DNA of 61,269 bases from a virus. The notes under the pieces are model-generated. The model was not told where the DNA came from and made no database searches. It saw only the letters and a program-made list of their open reading frames with translations. The stretch spans positions 1 to 61,269 of the IMG/VR virus record IMGVR_UViG_3300032273_000002; one strand, 5' to 3'. The position numbers and the translations under genes are program-made. Below, piece after piece: positions 26,201 to 32,286 of this stretch (positions are counted from its first letter, which is position 1; each line of letters begins with the position of its first letter).

Positions 26201-28138
26201 GGGTTTGTTCAAACTAAAAACCCGCTCGCGAATGTTGAGCTTTTTCTTTCTCACCGCCGCAGGAATGCTTTCAGGCGTAGTGGTTGTCGAGGTGACGCCG
26301 GCGTTGATAACGACATACTTCGTGCCACCAATGACAATCGGCACCAACTCGATGTCGGCCAGATTCAATGCCACATCAATGGCCCGCATTAGTTCGATAT
26401 CTTGTACCGAGGCTGTGGGGTCCTGGCTGGGGTGATTGTGCGCCGCGTATACCCTGGCGGCCCCGGTGGACATCACGTAGCCAGCCATGGAAGCCACTTC
26501 CGCAGGAGCGGCTCGCGAGGTCCCTTTGACATACCGGTGGACTTCAAGGATCTTGCCCTTTTCGTTAACGGCAACCAAATACAAATTTTCCTGGGCATGT
26601 TTGCGGATATGCGCCATCAGGCTGGCGGCCTCTGCCGGTGTGCGGGCGTAGAGACTTTTCGCTTTAAGCGATCCGGTGGTCACCATCCGCGTGGTCGTGC
26701 TCGCCTGCAGGCCTTCGATATCGCTTTGCCTCGTCGGCTGTTTGAACGAAACGCTTTTCGCGGCCGCGGTTTCCGCCTCGCCTATCTTGGCAATCGGCTT
26801 CCAGGACTCGGGGCTGTAGATGTTGTCGGAATCAACCGCCTTGACCTCTGCAGGCTTGTAGCCCCTGCCGGCAACAACCTGGCCACCGGTGATGCGGCGC
26901 AGGACCTCGGCCCAAAACTCGTTTTTTTCATCTAAAGGATCAAGTGCCCGGTCGATTAGATACTCCAACGGATCGGCGCTGGTTCTTATCTCTTCAACCG
27001 AGACCTCGAGATCGCGTTTAATTTCGGACCTGACCTCCTTGAGCTTTTCATCGTAGCTCATCTCATCGACCGGCTTACGGCCCATCTGCCTGCGCAAAAC
27101 GGGCTCAAGGCCGTGTTCAGAGCCCTTATAAAACCGGTCGATGATTTTCTTTGCAACCGAGGGCACCGCCATTACATTCTCGAGCTCGCCGCGCACCTTT
27201 ACGCTGAAGGTTGCGACATCTTCCGGAAAACTCGCAGGCGGCTGACGTTCGCCTTTAGCGCCCGGGCGTGCGCCAAACGCCCCTCGATGCCTAACTCGTT
27301 GAGCCTCAGCTCCTTTAGGAGAGCGGATGCCCTGGCGCTCCCTTTCTTCCTTCTCATCTTGTAGTCTTTCGTCGGCTGTATTGTACTGGTCTCCGATGCC
27401 ATAGCTGACTCCTATGCCTGACACGCTTATGCGATCTCCCCGTTCATAGGCCGTGCCATCCTTTAATGTGCGGGGTTGGTTTATAGTGAATTCAACCCTG
27501 ATGTCATTTTCCGACTGCCCGCGGATCGTTTCCGCCACGGCTCTGGCGGAAGATTCCCCTTTGACCAACAAGCCTATTTCTTCACCGCCGAGCCGGTAGG
27601 CCGGCACCGGCTGCTCCTGCAAAATGGCGCCCACCTCGCGCAGGACCTTATCGCCCACCTGATGACCCAGGGCATCGTTAAACCAGGAGAAGTTGTCCAG
27701 ATCTACCATGATGACCAAGCGCCGGTCTTTGGGATCCAGCTGCTCATCCTTGGCGAGCTCCTCAAAAAAACCGGCCCGCGTGCCGATGCCCATCAGCTCG
27801 TCGGTGTAGAGCTTGTTGATCAGCTCGCGGATAATCTCTCTGGCCTCTTCGGGATCCTTGACCTTCGCGGCAATGCTCTCGTACATTTGCCTGGTCCGCG
27901 CAGAGCCGATGCGGCGCTCTTGCTCGGGCGCCTTTGCAACCGCAGCGTTAATCTGCCGCAGCACCTGGTTGTATTCACCCTCTTGCTCGGTTATCCATTC
28001 ATTGGCGACCGTGCTGTCGGCCTCACCCTGGCTCATCCCCTGGTCAACGACATACGCTTTTGCTCGCCTGGTAAGGTAAGCGGCCTCCGCCGGTGGTATC
28101 TTCAATGCCTTGAGGCAATACGCGAGTGATTTTCCCAT
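17237..28138 (-). CDS. Giant polyvalent (ejection-type) protein: GGDEF, RadC/JAB, Gp88-like, methyltransferase, ART, LPD domains
   Basis: 3633 residues. Domains seen: (a) about 100-270, GGDEF: DELMGI, VDLDNF, FNDALGH and GGEEI at 184-188. (b) 490-620, RadC/JAB-type: H567-x-H569-P-S with D580. (c) A second, degenerate similar segment near 665-790. (d) Gp88-like Cys region: C991, C997, C1000, then C1173-C1196 cluster. (e) 1415-1575, methyltransferase with D1437-YGAGKP. (f) 1590-1750, ADP-ribosyltransferase-like: WFGD near 1595 and VVYHGT at 1610-1615. (g) 1830-2550, a polyvalent domain with QSDW at 2203-2206. (h) 2650-3633, a helical LPD38-like region. FS(A/V)K linkers start at 311, 1386, 1826, 2560 and 2651. 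The family is known for virion-packaged proteins that act in the host after entry. The start overlaps the upstream stop. Confidence 0.85.
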   Translation of the reverse strand: MGKSLAYCLKALKIPPAEAAYLTRRAKAYVVDQGMSQGEADSTVANEWITEQEGEYNQVLRQINAAVAKAPEQERRIGSARTRQMYESIAAKVKDPEEAREIIRELINKLYTDELMGIGTRAGFFEELAKDEQLDPKDRRLVIMVDLDNFSWFNDALGHQVGDKVLREVGAILQEQPVPAYRLGGEEIGLLVKGESSARAVAETIRGQSENDIRVEFTINQPRTLKDGTAYERGDRISVSGIGVSYGIGDQYNTADERLQDEKEERERQGIRSPKGAEAQRVRHRGAFGARPGAKGERQPPASFPEDVATFSVKVRGELENVMAVPSVAKKIIDRFYKGSEHGLEPVLRRQMGRKPVDEMSYDEKLKEVRSEIKRDLEVSVEEIRTSADPLEYLIDRALDPLDEKNEFWAEVLRRITGGQVVAGRGYKPAEVKAVDSDNIYSPESWKPIAKIGEAETAAAKSVSFKQPTRQSDIEGLQASTTTRMVTTGSLKAKSLYARTPAEAASLMAHIRKHAQENLYLVAVNEKGKILEVHRYVKGTSRAAPAEVASMAGYVMSTGAARVYAAHNHPSQDPTASVQDIELMRAIDVALNLADIELVPIVIGGTKYVVINAGVTSTTTTPESIPAAVRKKKLNIRERVFSLNKPGPAVNNSQAAISVKKDLFGADAEGFLLLNAQNQVLGFYEYPKGLTVKQGAVEILKVLEKTSAQGMIFFIEAAPGPAGDKHLQKKINSRTDFIRGLRGALGSDVALHDYIASGISQRDQNALPDLWQFTVGGDYGKLNKDEVLLSTKKAAALKSVMEAKPSSEELDRRIEQGIDLMSVAEASNPQIFFDAKRRYAEKKWKDMPFHETRFFIVNNRLARELQIFEILFGPSERAIEVPGAGRKPARSIVPSDLLIDIYRVVESGEAHELLNEKYNLKEMAKARGLSFRSPGKDEAGNRIKSAGETFVKFGQFMRNGNLLVPVDEAGKPLLTENAKAIRSADFLLATCDPTEQCIVCYAASNMLRQDTINKAFRNQLAILMDPDKWAVRLADEARKMKRPELLFIRLQGSGDLTTIEQIKGYNKLAKVADRPIHIFSRHHEMLRELISTAAAPFLRMGSLDQMLYGVYGHDFLVENMHKHGISNAFLFTSLEEVATMEALQKDKALGLILAAEKELHYALENPKLREISCPCDAGERHFISSCRQCALSQRGCMTAFREFGVDTKGKLWSIKDPKLPKKISPILTFLSGADPMSLGEFIMKKHGPGTRSREEKLALVARAKRELGLDPNNIMLEPTIQGYLVSAIEIIRDSMKKLRKQMKAFKKGKKSDILLYDLREQSQGRTTDYEAAQEHYDFLQWVHDQAVMAHVYLRGGEIQAPIAIKAGQQLADGRLIGPEDAKLLQFSVKSRGNDAAYNNEDIRVANKSDKVASSERLTEAVPQAVAAIASSGDRILDYGAGKPNEDGQLPHLDQLRKLGAQVTAYDFGENLDPDAHDANALERKYDIVAASNVLNVQNSPSSFNTTMAQLVAATSRKGGRLVVNMPAASREGFLQRMSHKTALRLVRAQLREHFADVRQAEGKRDVLIASQKRQVPLSEKSSAARLRSNPVFAQWFGDSRVVDKKGNPRVVYHGTDSVDDFTRFRRSPRDIGIHFGTKEQANDRLAYKSRLDMSGVMGQRIYPVFLKIEKPLRVDDPGAWDVYNMPFILEKTKKFSERQIQELASYESQLMHIEEQMEGTGDDIDKDLEILQAEFTEEVIRLLESKGYDGLVYKNSGEIEGMAAIMAELDAVSPDNEERRSEIYARKKALEESDKVQDSYVVFEPTQIKSVFNRGTFNTTNADIMFSAKQAGWYSQMRNVLAKKLPNKSTRENMYKMIKAWAGKEFKAEELEWSSLPEELEKPTAAADPLFPGFKPKDAGGGKITKEEVLDIVDSGSLYLEEEVLSTADYTDLRRAVVDQLADDWDDFTSALLNNGTITRKKFDALQEQYDDAVHDYVNRNDDSLLDSLLADVDELYADRAEFPPTVREIYSLSYYKQNAEDEFDEGESSPQYADYQVHGGDRYTELIMSINPTLVSRTDKEWKEFNDLEYEIELAKELIRDIERDLREIAERDDTFTANITRHPSYEDEWVSEATRSPAAWREAAPLLAQKQKLEAGLEHNMAKIEGMPEYSGRQIGSFEPAAGYDHWSNRGLDTTNPILHVRFNERYDANGKRVLFIEEIQSDWHEQGHKHGYFDPEKMDLSDEEYVLKYYNENIYGTVSNTPFEALPEEKQDIYRQEALDQIAHEYYNQHIYGTVSNTPFEALPEAQKDIYRIEAIEAREGYDASAVPEAPWKGANTWMMLGFKRMVRWAAVHGFDRIAWTPGHIQAQRYRLGTYTDRVVVTKLDVDKYEVKVRTRQEGLWKDVGAFKGNELEGVIGKELTRKVFEDSEGTDWTFSGSDLHIGGAGMKIFYDKMLTNNVNRMFNKKSWGNAKVHRIVVSKSPKDSSAISYVPSHDQIVSQIEEVETGVFRVKESDDTDSPFYAGGYTSLIFDSYQDAYETVLHGFLEFEGYRDPLSVSAIDVTDKMRQKASEGMPLFSAKPSRLQPARVSALYREQLEAVATPEALEALSIRETGVPFYHEFLERHSDDDVPLRVLRRQYTDLYGAPEQFRIGDEVVAIGKRKFTPMFSAKKGIESNPQLRPVVDQYIQMLEATMPPEAGENDMAENVLDALDEKTRKRIEQPGGLKEPPVVERIRKLMTEAKNTFTRSYAELDPKNYGSVLNVLRLHQEVGENAARRAGSVITNILHGLKPKQYTAFRMALIMDDMIKDIDSGLLRPDAEKDERYPFGFKTEAEVRTYHKYVTDQANGDRLVASALARRDLFNRRLKQLLVKHHILDEKVLEDDRYFHHQVLKYRALTSEGDQYYLGAGLSQRRLEYRKKGWQLARTGSLADYNTDYAQAEYEVIAQAFLQLETLGSLNRIKNIADYTERAKELAKSHERETGEKREWKEFLPEGYVPWKPAIGSVWYKATTITDRMIDKIASGDIAIGEAKMREVWLKGKDPEWYIPNDLARTLDNYGKTVADNHWMAKWSAKFLGRWKQWTLINPMRVFKYNANNFSGDMDIAFAYDPRLQGAYFGAAMRDLVREYRSKGKVTWTEKALRAVKWGRPKAISDETIKELELARRLGVIGSGWSVQELSELSQSLTYEEALEAFSDPSMFQRIGRGLKHTFWTRPKNITALRENILRLAAWRFFKDQLAEGAAVYGASRRSEVDAIEDLDEKAAKLGRDLIGDYGNISDAGQWLRRHMVPFYSWLEVNAPRYVRLIANMKHEGKSTKLIPVALGKKATWKTAALGIKMVSFMALVNLWNMTFFSDEEKELPEQQRRQMHLILGRRSDGSIRTLRIQGAFSDALAWFGGEDLPQDVRDLAKGRTAPGEWITETAKAPVRKYFQGLRPGPKLLYTLASGQSFYPEGPFESRPVRDQVGEIFRLFSLERPYRIVSGKPRRGSTAAERLWFDITSMAVYNNDPGEMAYYQTISWTFEFMEKVDEGIGGSSYSPSDKSNAMYYYRQALKYGDLPSAERYLKKYVELGGTQKGMTQSIARAHPLNRVTSKYRNQFRGMLSPHQMQVLELAEQWYHRTYKSGLARELPWPKVEHKPKTLNEMRLGE
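21274..21432 (-). repeat. In-frame 111-bp tandem duplication in the giant gene
   Basis: The 48-base stretch 21274-21321 recurs exactly at 21385-21432, an offset of 111 bp (37 codons). It encodes repeated NIYGTVSNTPFEALPE / HIYGTVSNTPFEALPE. The flanks have diverged slightly, so the event is recent but not brand new. It lies just past the QSDW motif of the polyvalent region. Confidence 0.9.
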
Positions 28139-28410
28139 TAATCAAGTGCTCCAGACTTGGCTATTGCTATCAGTATTTGGATGAATTCATCATCATCCTT
28201 GCGGATAAAATCTTGCCCAGCTCTCGTAAACTGCCAGCTGACATCCCGCTCGGTGGTCACCGCCCCGGCGTATCCACCACCACCGCCGGTAAGCGCTACC
28301 GCCGGGACCGAAACCGGCAGCTCTGCGTAGTTGCCCACACGGCCATAAAGCGGAAAACTGCCGATAGGCATTGCAAGCTGCGGGTGCTGTCCTGAGCTTA
28401 AAGGCGTCAT
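28138..28410 (-). CDS. Small Gly-rich protein before the giant protein (90 aa)
   Basis: ATGA overlap with the upstream gene and TAATG overlap with the giant gene. Contains a GGGGGYAGAV stretch after a Pro-rich N-terminus and an acidic C-terminus with a helix. Probably a small virion part or chaperone for its neighbour; function unknown. Confidence 0.65.
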   Translation of the reverse strand: MTPLSSGQHPQLAMPIGSFPLYGRVGNYAELPVSVPAVALTGGGGGYAGAVTTERDVSWQFTRAGQDFIRKDDDEFIQILIAIAKSGALD

Positions 28411-29696
28411 GCATTTAGCACTACGCTGGTGCGGTTGCCGTTATCATCAACGGTCATCACCACACGGTTGGTGTCATCGTTTGTGTTTCTGAAACTGATC
28501 GTCGATGTGCCCCCGCCGGCGGCCTTGCCGACCGCAGCGGCCAGAACTGACTGCAGCGCCTGGCGAACGGTGATGCCGGTCTCAAGCGCCTCGCCCATCA
28601 GCGCATCTTTAATGCTGACCGGATTTGTCAGGTAAACAGTGTTAACGCTGGCGGTGCCGGTCGTGTAGTCCTCCACAATACCGGTGCCGATGATGTTGAC
28701 AGTCCCTGCTGTAATGCTCGAGGCGAGCAGGATCCAGCCGGCATTAAGGCTGGCGTTCGCCTGGTCGCTCCCGCTTTTGTTTTCCCACTGGATGTACCCG
28801 TTGAAATTTTGCATGACCAGGGTTTGCCCGCTTCCCCCCAGGTCTATCCTTGGAGGGCTGCCCAAAAGACTTCCGGCCCAGCAGTCGAGAAAATACGCCG
28901 CCGCGCCCCCGCCAAGCGTTATTACGCCGTTCAGAATGCATAGCTCCACATACCCCGATATATAGGTTAAATCGCCGATCGCGCAGTTTTTCACCTTGGC
29001 GTTGCCGTCGAGCACGCCGGTGAGGGTACACTCGTAAAATTCGCAGTCCAGCACATCGGCGCCGGTCTCAACGGTGATTGTGCTTTTGCCGGCCGACTCT
29101 CCGATAAGCACCTTGTCTGCGACATCATCGCCGGTTGTCAGCGTCAAATCACCGACGATAAAAAACTGGGTCAGGCCTCTGACCCCAGCGATCAGGCTGG
29201 CATCGGTCATATTATTAGACGGCTGTTGCGGGGTGCCGATCGGAAAAACAGTGCCGCTTGCGGCCTTTCCCGATGCGTTGTCCACATCAACTGTGACCCC
29301 GCCGTTAAAGGACGAATATTCAATTTGGGCATTTGAGATCAGGCCGGCCGCGTTGTTGACGATCAGCGAGACCTGGTTGGCCACTTTCCGGTCGCTCAAG
29401 TTGTGATTGGCGCCGACACAGTTAACGGTGTACTGGCCGTCTTCGAATTCGACCGTATACGGGGCCAGGACCTCAACGATGCGAGCGTAGGTCAAGCCTG
29501 CAAGCGCCACCTCTGTATTGTGGCTATGGGTTTTGTACAGAAAAACGCCATAGTCCGGATCGTCCTCGAGGCTCTTGAGCTCAAGCCGAAATGCGTTCAC
29601 GTTGAGCTCTCTGACCTCCGGCGACGACTGGGTGAGCGTCATGTCCGCTTTCGGCACATAAATCACATATGTTAAGGGATTGATCGAGATCGCCAC
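28407..29696 (-). CDS. Beta-helix-like structural protein (429 aa), GTG start
   Basis: The GTG at 29696 has AAAGGG ahead of it. The N-terminal 110 residues (INPLTYVIYVPKADM) resemble an attachment domain; the middle repeats short strands such as CEFYECTLTGVLDGNAKVKN, with the look of a right-handed beta helix; the C-terminus ends in a small sandwich. This suggests a tail spike or fibre. Specificity unknown. Confidence 0.65.
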   Translation of the reverse strand: MAISINPLTYVIYVPKADMTLTQSSPEVRELNVNAFRLELKSLEDDPDYGVFLYKTHSHNTEVALAGLTYARIVEVLAPYTVEFEDGQYTVNCVGANHNLSDRKVANQVSLIVNNAAGLISNAQIEYSSFNGGVTVDVDNASGKAASGTVFPIGTPQQPSNNMTDASLIAGVRGLTQFFIVGDLTLTTGDDVADKVLIGESAGKSTITVETGADVLDCEFYECTLTGVLDGNAKVKNCAIGDLTYISGYVELCILNGVITLGGGAAAYFLDCWAGSLLGSPPRIDLGGSGQTLVMQNFNGYIQWENKSGSDQANASLNAGWILLASSITAGTVNIIGTGIVEDYTTGTASVNTVYLTNPVSIKDALMGEALETGITVRQALQSVLAAAVGKAAGGGTSTISFRNTNDDTNRVVMTVDDNGNRTSVVLNA

Positions 29697-29698
29697 AA

Positions 29699-29968
29699 TT
29701 ATCCCTTTCCGTTGCTGTAGCTGGCAGTGCCCCGGGCATAAAACAGCTGCTGCAAGCTGGCCAACTGCTTTCGCATTTGTTGGAGCTGAGCGTCCTGAGC
29801 GATCACCTTGTTCTGCAGGGCATCATGCATTTGACGCAATTCCAGGAGCATCTTTCGGGTCTCGTTGGTAAAAGAGATGACCGTCTGCACGTTTCGCCGG
29901 GTCACCTCCTCGGCCGCTTTGACTTTTTCTACTTCTCCCGCCTGTATCTTTCGTTCAATATTATTCAT
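29699..29968 (-). CDS. Coiled-coil protein (89 aa)
   Basis: The ATG at 29968 overlaps the end of the upstream gene. Nearly the whole protein is a heptad coiled coil, ending in a GTASYSNGKG tail. It is probably a trimeric or dimeric connector between fibre parts, inferred from position. No family recognised. Confidence 0.65.
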   Translation of the reverse strand: MNNIERKIQAGEVEKVKAAEEVTRRNVQTVISFTNETRKMLLELRQMHDALQNKVIAQDAQLQQMRKQLASLQQLFYARGTASYSNGKG

Positions 29969-31841
29969 CGGCCACAAGCACAGCGGTCGCCGTTAGACCG
30001 TCAGCAGAATCGACGGCACCGGAGATCGCTCCTTCCTTGTAGTATGGGCTTGCAGAGCTCTTCCTGGCCCATCCGGTTATCGGTTGGTCGCTGGAATATA
30101 CCCTGCTTGTACTCTTCACGCCGTTGGAATCGGTCAAGCCGTACAGGGCGACAAAGGTCGAGGTGATCGTCCCGGTCGGGCTGGCACCTGGGGTGCTGCC
30201 CATGGTGTAGCTGTATTTGTTGGTTGGGTCGGCGCCATCTAACGTGATCTGAAACACACCCTCGTTGGCCGGCACGGTGCCGCCGTAGATTTGCACATAA
30301 TCGTTGGTGGCCATGCCGTGACCGGTGTGCGTTACTGTCGCCGTGGTGCCGCTGTTTGAGATCGTCACCGTGTCTTCGAATGGAAACGGGCCAGTGCCGT
30401 CTTTGGCTTGCACGTAGACCCGGGCGTTTTCGATAGCCACCCCGGCAGCGGTCGTCACGGTAGCCTTTACGGTTACCGGATCGTTGACGATGGTCACCGC
30501 GGCCCCGGCTGACTTGTAGGTCATGTTGCCCGAGCACCCCACACAGTTGATGGTGTAGCTGTTGCCGGTGTTGGAATCCGAGATATAAAATGTGGAGTTG
30601 GTCTGAGCGTTAGTGGCGGCGAAATCGCTTCCCACATCCAAGCCCCTGATCGTCATCGAGGCAGGGCAGGTCGAGCCAAACTCAATCGCATGGTGACTGT
30701 TGGTGCCCTCGGAGACCGTCAGGTTGTCCAGGTAGCCGTCAGGATCGACGTTGACATCCCAATCGATAGCGCTGGCATCGGCAGCCACTGTCGAGTTGAG
30801 CACATTGGATCCGTTGAGCTTGCCGCCTGCAACCGTCACCAAGCCGCAGCCATTCCATGTGCAGTTTAAAAACTCACTGGCAGATCCACCGAAAGTAAAA
30901 GTGGACATATCAAAGAACTGACAGCTATCAAGGTTCATATCGGCGTTGTTGTTCATCACCAGGCGGCCTGGGGATTGGGTGCCGAGAGCCTTAAAGATTA
31001 CATTGGTCCAGGTAACAACGGTGCTGGCGTTATTTACCTCTATCGTGTTGAAATTCGTTAAGCAGTTTATGGTATCGTCAACCAGGATAAAGACGTTCTC
31101 GTCTTCCATTTCAAGAGCATTGGAGGACGTCCCGAGCTGCATCCGGCCCTTCCATAAATACCCACCGCCGTATGCACTAAAAAGTCCCCAACGGTTATAC
31201 CCATCGGTGGCATCGTTGGCATCGTTTTTTGCAGCCGCATCGGCAAAGTTGGCATAGCCATCACCGGAGCTGCCATACTGAAAAATGATGCTGCCCCGGC
31301 CGTAACGAAAGCCGTCTATCTTGAAGGGTTGGCCTTTGGCCGGGCCGGCAGCGGTCACATCGATGGCCATGCCTGCGTATCGGTATGTGGTGCCAGTGCC
31401 AGTTCCATTGCGATACTCATAGGTGCGGACTGTGGGATGAATCGCATAATTCCACCAGCCGCCAGCAGGGTTCGGTGACTTATCAACACCGCCGGCTTTC
31501 CAGGCATCCCAGTTGGTGTACGATTGCCCTATGACCGCACGCACACCGCCATTGGTGTAGCTATCCAGGATGCCTCCCGCATCAAATTTGAACCACATAA
31601 AAATGGCGCCGTCTGTTGGGATAGTGACACCACTTCCAGCGTCCATGCCAAGAGATTGGAGCTCACCGACTTTTAATGAACAGGAGGCGCTGATGTGGTA
31701 GCTGCCTTGGATGATATCGTCTGAGTCTTGATAAGACTCAGGGCCACCGTCCTCCATATTGACGAATTCATCGCAATCGCCGGAGGCGCTTTCACACAAA
31801 TTGAAGGTGCTAAGATCAGTCGTGTATGTCGGAGCGGCCAT
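29961..31841 (-). CDS. Large structural protein with parallel beta repeats (626 aa)
   Basis: Small N-terminal Cys-bearing domain (FNLCESASGDCDEF), a beta-sandwich region (residues 60-200) and repeated short strands (residues 250-440, with NCTWNGCGLV and LDSCQFFD) typical of a beta helix. The C-terminal 170 residues carry an Ig-like domain followed by the THTGHGM module shared with the 183-aa protein at 16684. Likely tail spike or decoration part. No enzymatic residues were recognised. Confidence 0.65.
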   Translation of the reverse strand: MAAPTYTTDLSTFNLCESASGDCDEFVNMEDGGPESYQDSDDIIQGSYHISASCSLKVGELQSLGMDAGSGVTIPTDGAIFMWFKFDAGGILDSYTNGGVRAVIGQSYTNWDAWKAGGVDKSPNPAGGWWNYAIHPTVRTYEYRNGTGTGTTYRYAGMAIDVTAAGPAKGQPFKIDGFRYGRGSIIFQYGSSGDGYANFADAAAKNDANDATDGYNRWGLFSAYGGGYLWKGRMQLGTSSNALEMEDENVFILVDDTINCLTNFNTIEVNNASTVVTWTNVIFKALGTQSPGRLVMNNNADMNLDSCQFFDMSTFTFGGSASEFLNCTWNGCGLVTVAGGKLNGSNVLNSTVAADASAIDWDVNVDPDGYLDNLTVSEGTNSHHAIEFGSTCPASMTIRGLDVGSDFAATNAQTNSTFYISDSNTGNSYTINCVGCSGNMTYKSAGAAVTIVNDPVTVKATVTTAAGVAIENARVYVQAKDGTGPFPFEDTVTISNSGTTATVTHTGHGMATNDYVQIYGGTVPANEGVFQITLDGADPTNKYSYTMGSTPGASPTGTITSTFVALYGLTDSNGVKSTSRVYSSDQPITGWARKSSASPYYKEGAISGAVDSADGLTATAVLVADE

Positions 31842-32286
31842 GTGTTTTCTCTTTCCACTCTATGACTTGTTGAATCTCTTCCATAATAGCCTGACGGCTC
31901 CAGCCCTTCGGGATAAACATTTCCGAATCATTTCTCGTTTTAAGCACCAGCGGGCGGCCCTTGCTGCGAAGAATTGAGATAACCCTCAATATCCTTTTAT
32001 GCTTCCAGGCATCCGGCCTGGAGGCCTCAACGGATATCAGAATTGTTTCGACGCCTGGCAGGGCCTCAAACATAACCTTGCACCGGCTTGGTTGCAGAGG
32101 ATCCGGCCAGCTCTCAGCTCTCCAAAAGCAGTTAAACCCCAGGCAAACCTCCGGCCTGTGGTCGTGAATCGTGCAGCCACCGCCAGATGTGCCTGGCCTG
32201 CAGTGAGGACACCACTGTCCTGCAGCCGCAAGGCCAGGGACATCGAGCAGTTTGCAACACAGCGAACAGGCTCCGCAGTCATTCAT
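31816..32286 (-). CDS. YkgJ-family Cys-rich protein (zinc/Fe-S chelating type)
   Basis: Residues 1-55 contain the Cys pattern C4-x-x-C7-x-x-C10-C11, C26-x-x-C29, C38, C48 and C53 with IHDHRPEVCLGF, matching the YkgJ/UPF0153 family of putative zinc- or iron-binding proteins. Nine Cys in 50 residues. The C-terminal half is a helical domain. The gene is squeezed between two structural genes by overlaps, so it is probably made late. Its role in a phage is unknown. Confidence 0.75.
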   Translation of the reverse strand: MNDCGACSLCCKLLDVPGLAAAGQWCPHCRPGTSGGGCTIHDHRPEVCLGFNCFWRAESWPDPLQPSRCKVMFEALPGVETILISVEASRPDAWKHKRILRVISILRSKGRPLVLKTRNDSEMFIPKGWSRQAIMEEIQQVIEWKEKTHGRSDIHD

